DNA from: Pseudomonas syringae
GTDB taxonomy: Bacteria; Pseudomonadota; Gammaproteobacteria; Pseudomonadales; Pseudomonadaceae
Assembly: GCF_021605415.1 (NCBI RefSeq)
Contig: NZ_WKEQ01000028.1
Location: 1-64,000, forward strand
Direction of reading: 5' to 3'
Length of the DNA: 64,000 bases
Below, one piece after another: positions 58,805-64,000 of this stretch. Below the pieces are notes generated by a model. The model had not been told where the DNA came from and searched no databases. It worked only from the letters and a program-made list of their open reading frames with translations. The stretch's first letter is position 1. The number at the start of each line of letters is the position of its first letter. Both the position numbers and the translations under genes were made by a program.

Positions 58805-59983
58805 TTACTTGGACAAAAAGCGCATTCCTTCTTCCAGCCCGCGCAACGTCAGCGGGTACATCTGATCGTCGATCAAATCCCGCACGATGTTGGTCGAGGA
58901 GGTGTAGCCCCAAGTGTCTTTCGGGTAGGGATTGATCCAGATGAGTTTCTTGTACTTCTCCATGAAGCGCTGCATCCACACGTAACCCGGCTCTTCGTTC
59001 CAGTGCTCGACACTGCCGCCGGCCTGGGTGATTTCATACGGCGCCATGGCCGCGTCGCCGATGAAGATCACTTTGTAGTCGGCGCCGTATTTGTGCAGCA
59101 GATCCTGCGTCGAGAAACGCTCGGAGGTGCGCCGCATGTTGTTTTTCCACACCGACTCATAGAGGAAGTTGTGGAAGTAGAAGTACTCCAGATGCTTGAA
59201 CTCGGTCTTGCAGGCCGAGAACAGTTCTTCGCAGATCTTCACATGGGCGTCCATCGAACCGCCGATGTCGAACAGCAGCAACAACTTGACCGTGTTGCGC
59301 CGCTCGGGACGCATCTGGATGTTCAGCAATCCGGCGTCCTTGGCGGTGTGGTCGATGGTGCCGTCGATGTCCAGTTCTTCCGCCGCGCCTTGACGGGCGA
59401 ATTTACGCAAGCGACGCAGGGCGATCTTGATGTTGCGCGTGCCCAGTTCCACCGAATCATCGAGGTTCTTGTACTCGCGCTGATCCCAGACTTTCACCGC
59501 TTTGCCCTGACGCTTGCCAGCATCGCCGACGCGGATGCCTTCCGGGTTGAAACCGCCGGAGCCGAACGGACTGGTGCCGCCGGTGCCGATCCATTTGTTG
59601 CCGCCGGCGTGGCGCTCCTTCTGTTCTTCCAGGCGTTTCTTGAACTCATCGATCAACTTGTCCAGACCGCCGAGGGACTGGATCTGCGCGCGTTCTTCGT
59701 CTGTCAGCGAACGCTCGAATTCCTTACGCAACCAGTCCTCGGGAATCAGTGCCTGCAAATGATCGTCGAGTTTTTCCAGACCGTTGAAATAGGCGCCGAA
59801 GGCGCGGTCGAATTTATCGAAATGCCGCTCGTCCTTCACCAGAATTGCCCGGGACAAGTAATAGAACTCGTCCATGTCGGCGAAGATCACCCGCTGCTTC
59901 AGCGCGTTGATCAGGTCGAGCAGCTCGCGCACCGAGACCGGCACCTTGGCTGCGCGCATTTCATTGAACAGGTTGAGCAACAT
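58805..59983 (-). CDS. VWA domain (CoxE-like) protein
   Basis: A 392-residue protein. A helical N-terminal part (MLLNLFNEMRAAKVPVSVRE) is followed by a Gly-rich stretch (GTGGTSPFGSGGFNPEG) and a von Willebrand factor A domain with the MIDAS motif LLLFDIGGSMDAHVKI; the first metal position has DxGxS form. It pairs with the upstream MoxR ATPase gene, ending 11 bp before it, on the same strand. MoxR-VWA pairs act as chaperone-like units for enzyme maturation; the client is unknown. Confidence 0.86.
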   Translation of the reverse strand: MLLNLFNEMRAAKVPVSVRELLDLINALKQRVIFADMDEFYYLSRAILVKDERHFDKFDRAFGAYFNGLEKLDDHLQALIPEDWLRKEFERSLTDEERAQIQSLGGLDKLIDEFKKRLEEQKERHAGGNKWIGTGGTSPFGSGGFNPEGIRVGDAGKRQGKAVKVWDQREYKNLDDSVELGTRNIKIALRRLRKFARQGAAEELDIDGTIDHTAKDAGLLNIQMRPERRNTVKLLLLFDIGGSMDAHVKICEELFSACKTEFKHLEYFYFHNFLYESVWKNNMRRTSERFSTQDLLHKYGADYKVIFIGDAAMAPYEITQAGGSVEHWNEEPGYVWMQRFMEKYKKLIWINPYPKDTWGYTSSTNIVRDLIDDQMYPLTLRGLEEGMRFLSK

Positions 59984-59994
59984 GACGTGGGCCC

Positions 59995-60840
59995 TTATCG
60001 AGAGCCGCGACGGCTCATGAACGCCAGACGCTCAAGCAATTGCACGTCCTGTTCGTTTTTTACCAATGCGCCGGCCAGTGGCGGAATGGCTTTGGTCGGA
60101 TCGCGTTCGCGCAGCACCGCTTCGCCGATGTTGTCGGCCATCAGCAGCTTCAGCCAGTCGACCAGTTCCGAGGTCGACGGCTTCTTCTTCAGGCCCGGCA
60201 CCTTGCGCACATCGAAGAACACGTCCAGCGCTTCGCTGACCAGATCCTTCTTGATGTCCGGGTAATGCACATCGACGATTTTTTGCAGGGTGGTGCGGTC
60301 GGGAAAGGCGATGTAGTGGAAGAAGCAGCGGCGCAGGAACGCGTCCGGCAGTTCTTTTTCGTTGTTGGAGGTAATGATGATGATCGGGCGCTTCTTGGCC
60401 TTGATCGTCTCGTCGATCTCGTAAACATAGAACTCCATCTTGTCGAGTTCTTGCAACAGGTCGTTAGGGAACTCGATATCAGCCTTGTCGATCTCGTCGA
60501 TCAGCAGGATCACCCGCTCTTCGGACTCGAAGGCTTCCCACAGCTTGCCCTTTTTCAAGTAGTTGCGAACGTCGTGAACCTTTTCCGTGCCCAATTGCGA
60601 ATCGCGCAGGCGACTGACCGCGTCGTACTCGTACAGACCCTGATGGGCCTTGGTGGTGGACTTGATGTGCCAGGTAATCAGCTTGGCGCCAAAGGATTCG
60701 GCCAATTGCTCGGCGAGCATGGTTTTGCCGGTGCCCGGTTCGCCCTTGACCAGCAGTGGCCGCTCCAGGGTGATGGCGGCGTTGACCGCCAGTTTCAGGT
60801 CATCGGTGGCGACATAGGCCTGGGTGCCTTCGAACTTCAT
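59995..60840 (-). CDS. MoxR family AAA+ ATPase
   Basis: A 281-residue AAA+ protein. Walker A is LLVKGEPGTGKTMLAEQL, Walker B is VILLIDEIDKADIEF, sensor 1 is PIIIITSNNEKELPD, with the Arg finger in AFLRRCFFHY. It hydrolyses ATP to remodel a protein partner and works with the VWA protein encoded next. The ATG at 60838-60840 (MKFEGTQAYVA) is preferred over an in-frame TTG six bases earlier. Confidence 0.88.
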   Translation of the reverse strand: MKFEGTQAYVATDDLKLAVNAAITLERPLLVKGEPGTGKTMLAEQLAESFGAKLITWHIKSTTKAHQGLYEYDAVSRLRDSQLGTEKVHDVRNYLKKGKLWEAFESEERVILLIDEIDKADIEFPNDLLQELDKMEFYVYEIDETIKAKKRPIIIITSNNEKELPDAFLRRCFFHYIAFPDRTTLQKIVDVHYPDIKKDLVSEALDVFFDVRKVPGLKKKPSTSELVDWLKLLMADNIGEAVLRERDPTKAIPPLAGALVKNEQDVQLLERLAFMSRRGSR

Positions 60841-60993
60841 CTGCAAATCCTCGAACGGTAACGCCGACCTGAGCGGCAGGGCGGGGCGAAATAATCGGAT
60901 GCCCGACTATAACGCGCTGCCCGGTCGACTGTGAACGCAGACGGGTTATTCAGTCTCTGAATGGGGCGTCACATGTTGACTCAGTCTCGGCCG

Positions 60994-61208
60994 ATGGCCG
61001 GTATTTTGGTATCGCCTTTTTGGCGATAGGCATGCTGGGCATGTCTACCAAATATCGCTTTCGGTGGCGGGGTGGATGTCATGCTCAGCCTTGAAACCAT
61101 AGCGTGATAGCGGGCAAGGCTCCGCCGCTTATAGTTAAAGAGGCGTTGGCTTGGGTGGCTGCTGATCAAATGCAGTTGATGGAGGATTGGAAACGATGTT
61201 GCCCATGA
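60994..61208 (+). pseudogene. DUF4160 remnant
   Basis: No single frame spans it, but pieces in different frames fit a DUF4160 protein: RLFGDRHAGHV (near 61013-61045), GGVDVMLSLETIA (near 61070-61108), then VIAGKAPPLIVKEALAWVAADQM..EDWKR ending at the TGA at 61206-61208. Intact relatives carry a HxPxHxH segment and a tail like this one. The stop overlaps the ATG of the following DUF2442 gene (ATGA), the normal coupling for this pair. Frameshifts in at least two places mean the gene is dead. Confidence 0.5.
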
Positions 61209-61679
61209 AAAGGCCTCGGTTGGCCGCCGTGCCGTTTAGCGCTGGCCTTCATAGATGGTCAGCAACTGGAACTCGACGTGAGTCGAGACTTCGAAACATA
61301 TCCCGGTCTGCAGCCTTTATTGAATGTAAGGGGCTTTGAAACGGCTGTGCTGGCAGACGAGGGTTGGAGTGTGGAATGGCCAGAGCCGGATATTCAGATT
61401 GGGGCAGATACGCTGTACCTGGATGCGTTGGCGCAAAACGTGCGGGACGACAACCCTCGGATTTTCATAGATTGGCGAGCTAGTACAGGGTTAACGCTGG
61501 ATCAGGCGGCTGCCGCGTTGGGCATCAGCGCTCGCTGCATCAGCCGTTACAGCAAAGGGCGAGAAGCGGTTCCGCGTTCGCTCGCATTGGCCTGCCTGGG
61601 GCGGGATTCACTGCACAAAGGATCGCGCCTTCAAGCGGCCGAAGCGTCCGGGCGGTACACCGTCAATCGTAAAAGCTAA
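61205..61679 (+). pseudogene. DUF2442-HTH protein, N-terminally disrupted
   Basis: The ATG at 61205 opens MKRPRLAAV, then the expected frame continues only after a shift near 61230 as RLALAFIDGQQLELDVSRDFE. From a GTG at 61278 the rest (133 residues) is open: the DUF2442 part ends PDIQIGADTLYLDALA, and the C-terminal helix-turn-helix is GLTLDQAAAALGISARCISRYSKGRE. Several codons seem lost at the shift. The HTH part may still be made from the GTG, but its upstream partner is dead. The 3' end overlaps the convergent DUF748 gene by 4 bp. Confidence 0.55.
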
Positions 61680-62752
61680 TCGGTATCCGGTTTCGACCGC
61701 TCATAACGTGCATTGAAAGCCTGGACGAATCCGTTGCGCAAAATCTGCAAAAACGCTCCGAACGCGCTGATGTCTTGCTGATGCACATTGCCGCTGAGTT
61801 CTACGCGGGTGGCGAACTGGTTTTTGCGCTGGTTTTTCAGGACGGTTTCGGTGCCGCCGACCACTGCTTCCCAGATCGAGCGGAACAGGCCCTTGTCTTT
61901 GTTTTCGACGTCTTGCTGCCAGTTGAACACGTCGACATCGCGCAGTAGGGGTTTGATGTAACCCTTGAGCTGGCCCTTGTTGGCTTCCGCTTCGATCACA
62001 ACGTCGCCATGGCCGGCGTTGAAATCGAATTTGCCATAGGCCGAGGCGAAGTCGTTCATGCGTTTGAGCTCAATGTTGCGGGCGCGCAGGCGGAATTCAA
62101 AGTCTTCGAAATTGCTCAGCGGATCGAACGTGGCCGTGACTTCCAGCGGTGCGTGCCCGAGCATCAGCGCTTTGCCATCGAAACGGGCGTCGCGTTTGCC
62201 TTCGGTATCGACCACATTGGTCAGGTTGTAAATGCTGGCGTCCACGTCTGTGGCATTCATGTTCACTGGCGGCTTGGAATTGAAGTTACGAAAGCTGATG
62301 CGCCCGTTGCTGATGTGGACTTCGTCGAGGGTGATCGGCAACAGCTTGCCGAGTTGCGCGCGCCAGTCGGTGCCTTCACCCGTCTGGGAATTCTGTTTAT
62401 TGGCGCCACCGTCGACGAAATTCACCTCGGGATTGAGGAAGTCGACCTTGGCCACCACTGCATGGTCGTACCACAGCGAATGCCAACTGACGGCGAGATC
62501 AATCAACGGTGCGTCGACGAACGGGACCGGCACCTTACCGTCGACCTTGACGATTTTCAGGCCGTTGATCTTGTAGGCGCCGCGCCACAGCGCCAGATCG
62601 ACATCAGTGATCTGGCCGCGATAATCGCCCATGTCGGCCAGTTTATCGTTGAGATAATCACGCACCAGATAAGGCAGGGCGATGTGCAGCGCGACCAGCA
62701 GCACAATTACCCCGGCGAGTGTCCATAGTGGCCAGCTGTAGCGACGTTTCAT
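61676..62752 (-). CDS. DUF748 (AsmA-like) protein
   Basis: A 358-residue protein with one N-terminal membrane helix (PLWTLAGVIVLLVALHIAL), then a long periplasmic beta-rich domain of the AsmA/DUF748 type: MGDYRGQITDVDLALWRGAYKINGL and LDEVHISNGRISFRNFNSKPP. The short family members act as envelope proteins related to AsmA/TamB-like lipid carriers; the role of this one is unknown. It converges with the DUF2442 gene. Confidence 0.82.
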   Translation of the reverse strand: MKRRYSWPLWTLAGVIVLLVALHIALPYLVRDYLNDKLADMGDYRGQITDVDLALWRGAYKINGLKIVKVDGKVPVPFVDAPLIDLAVSWHSLWYDHAVVAKVDFLNPEVNFVDGGANKQNSQTGEGTDWRAQLGKLLPITLDEVHISNGRISFRNFNSKPPVNMNATDVDASIYNLTNVVDTEGKRDARFDGKALMLGHAPLEVTATFDPLSNFEDFEFRLRARNIELKRMNDFASAYGKFDFNAGHGDVVIEAEANKGQLKGYIKPLLRDVDVFNWQQDVENKDKGLFRSIWEAVVGGTETVLKNQRKNQFATRVELSGNVHQQDISAFGAFLQILRNGFVQAFNARYERSKPDTD

Positions 62753-62880
62753 GGAGTCAGTTTCCCGGCAATGTAAATCGATTGACTGCCATCAATCGCA
62801 GACGTTCGCCTCGACTGGACGGACACGGGCAACAGGCATACCTTGGGCCCCTGAATTCACTGCTGCATAAGGACCCAGCC

Positions 62881-63855
62881 ATGAGCCGTATTTTTGCTGA
62901 CAACGCCCACTCCATCGGCAACACACCGTTGGTCCAGATCAACCGCATCGCGCCCCGTGGCGTGACCATCCTGGCCAAGATCGAGGGACGTAACCCGGGT
63001 TATTCGGTCAAGTGCAGGATCGGCGCCAACATGATCTGGGACGCTGAAAGCAGCGGCAAGCTGAAACCCGGCATGACCATCGTCGAACCAACCTCGGGCA
63101 ATACCGGCATTGGCCTGGCGTTTGTTGCTGCGGCTCGTGGGTATAAATTGATGCTGACCATGCCCGCTTCAATGAGTATCGAGCGGCGCAAGGTATTGAA
63201 GGCGCTGGGCGCGGAGCTGGTGTTGACCGAACCGGCCAAAGGCATGAAAGGCGCCATCGAAAAAGCGACCGAGATTGTTGCCAGCGATGCCGACAAATAC
63301 TTCATGCCGGCGCAATTCGATAACCCGGCCAACCCGGCCATCCATGAGAAAACCACCGGCCCGGAAATCTGGAACGACACCGACGGCGCGGTCGATGTTT
63401 TGGTGGCTGGCGTCGGTACGGGTGGAACCATCACTGGTGTTTCGCGGTATATCAAGAATACCCAGGGCAAACCGATCCTTTCGGTGGCCGTCGAGCCCGT
63501 AGCCTCGCCGGTGATCACTCAGGCGTTGGCCGGCGAGGAAATCAAGCCGAGCCCGCACAAGATTCAAGGCATCGGCGCCGGTTTCGTGCCGAAAAATCTC
63601 GATCTGTCGATGGTTGACCGTGTCGAGTTGGTGACTGACGAGGAATCCAAAGCCATGGCCCTCAGGTTGATGCAGGAAGAAGGCATCCTCTGCGGAATCT
63701 CTTGTGGCGCCGCCATGGCAGTGGCCATTCGTTTGGCCGAAACCCCGGAAATGCAGGGCAAGACCATCGTCGTGATCTTGCCGGACTCCGGCGAGCGTTA
63801 CCTGTCGAGCATGTTGTTCAGCGATCTGTTTACCGAGCAGGAAAACCAACAGTAA
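62881..63855 (+). CDS. cysK: Cysteine synthase A
   Basis: A 324-residue PLP enzyme. The PLP Lys is in NPGYSVKCRIGANMIWDAE; the Ser/Thr-rich loop is EPTSGNTGIGLAFVAAARGY, and the phosphate-binding loop is GVGTGGTITGVSRYI. It makes cysteine from O-acetylserine and sulfide. The ATG at 62881 opens MSRIFADNAHSIGNTPLVQ. It is divergent from the DUF748 gene. Confidence 0.94.
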   Translation: MSRIFADNAHSIGNTPLVQINRIAPRGVTILAKIEGRNPGYSVKCRIGANMIWDAESSGKLKPGMTIVEPTSGNTGIGLAFVAAARGYKLMLTMPASMSIERRKVLKALGAELVLTEPAKGMKGAIEKATEIVASDADKYFMPAQFDNPANPAIHEKTTGPEIWNDTDGAVDVLVAGVGTGGTITGVSRYIKNTQGKPILSVAVEPVASPVITQALAGEEIKPSPHKIQGIGAGFVPKNLDLSMVDRVELVTDEESKAMALRLMQEEGILCGISCGAAMAVAIRLAETPEMQGKTIVVILPDSGERYLSSMLFSDLFTEQENQQ

Positions 63856-63935
63856 AGGTCGCACCCGTGTAGGCGCTGCCGCAGGCTTCGATCTTTTACT
63901 CCTTTGATCTTTACGCAGGTCAGCCCGGGTTCAGG

Positions 63936-63971
63936 AGCCCTGTGTTAATAAAAGCTTTATTACACAGGGCT
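63936..63971. repeat. Long inverted repeat at the right edge
   Basis: AGCCCTGTG (63936-63944) and CACAGGGCT (63963-63971) are perfectly inverted. The inner TTAATAAA/TTTATTA extends the stem to nearly 17 bp with one bulge and a 3-base loop. It is AT-rich in the middle, unlike the GC-rich REPs. An ATG at 63977 in AACAATGAATCC could start a gene that runs out of the window. The 145 bases after cysK otherwise hold only a decayed GATCTTTT-type REP piece. Confidence 0.6.
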
Positions 63972-64000
63972 CAACAATGAATCCTGATTCCTGCGGGTTT

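Overview
The window is a piece of a Pseudomonas chromosome, most likely from the P. fluorescens complex. The evidence is the gene set and order (algU-mucA-mucB-mucD, dapA-bamC-purC, rnd-ycgL, sdhE/ygfX facing nadB), a PhaG-type enzyme, a DUF6124 gene, many REP/REPIN palindromes of the types common in fluorescent pseudomonads, and high-GC codon use. Most of it is ordinary core chromosome. There is no CRISPR array, rRNA operon, prophage or intact insertion sequence.

Layout. 1-3.1 kb: end of a tam-like methyltransferase, a structured leader with a DUF6124 gene, a hicAB toxin-antitoxin pair, a broken fic gene and tRNA-Gly(CCC). 3.2-9.6 kb: phaG, rsuA, a Cys-rich small protein and a diguanylate cyclase, a Tyr-rich lipoprotein, an HIBCH-like hydratase and ung. 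9.7-16.2 kb: a tripartite tricarboxylate transporter operon (tctC-tctB-tctA plus an AbrB-type membrane protein) divergent from its likely two-component regulator tctD-tctE, with five CTTTCA/G repeats phased exactly 11 bp apart between them. 16.2-20.5 kb: an HDOD protein, ygfZ, sdhE-ygfX and nadB. 20.5-26.4 kb: algU-mucAB-mucD (no mucC) and a BepA-like protease. 26.4-32.9 kb: a TusA-like protein, an AI-2E family permease, bcp-gcvR, dapA-bamC-MBL-purC and tRNA-Ser(CGA).

33-42.4 kb is the most accessory stretch. It has an odd non-coding element after tRNA-Ser, then a tight four-gene cassette (GtrB/ArnC-like glycosyltransferase, SAM methyltransferase, GtrA-like flippase, large polytopic membrane protein) that looks like a three-component glycan-modification system with an added methyltransferase. 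Next come two LysR regulators around a CHMI-type isomerase, and eptA (lipid A phosphoethanolamine transferase) with ColR-box-like sites upstream. The cassette and eptA together suggest envelope remodelling.

42.5-54 kb is housekeeping (rnd, ycgL, a D-2-hydroxyacid dehydrogenase, a nitroreductase, ycgN, a TrmH-type methyltransferase, an HNH protein, a spermidine synthase-like protein, oligopeptidase B, a class II glutamine amidotransferase) broken up by REPINs. 53.9-58.7 kb holds a LysR gene divergent from an MFS permease followed by pxpABC (5-oxoprolinase), a likely 5-oxoproline uptake and degradation unit. 58.8-60.8 kb is a MoxR-VWA pair. 61-61.7 kb carries decayed DUF4160 and DUF2442-HTH partner genes. 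The window ends with a DUF748 protein, cysK and a long hairpin at the right edge.
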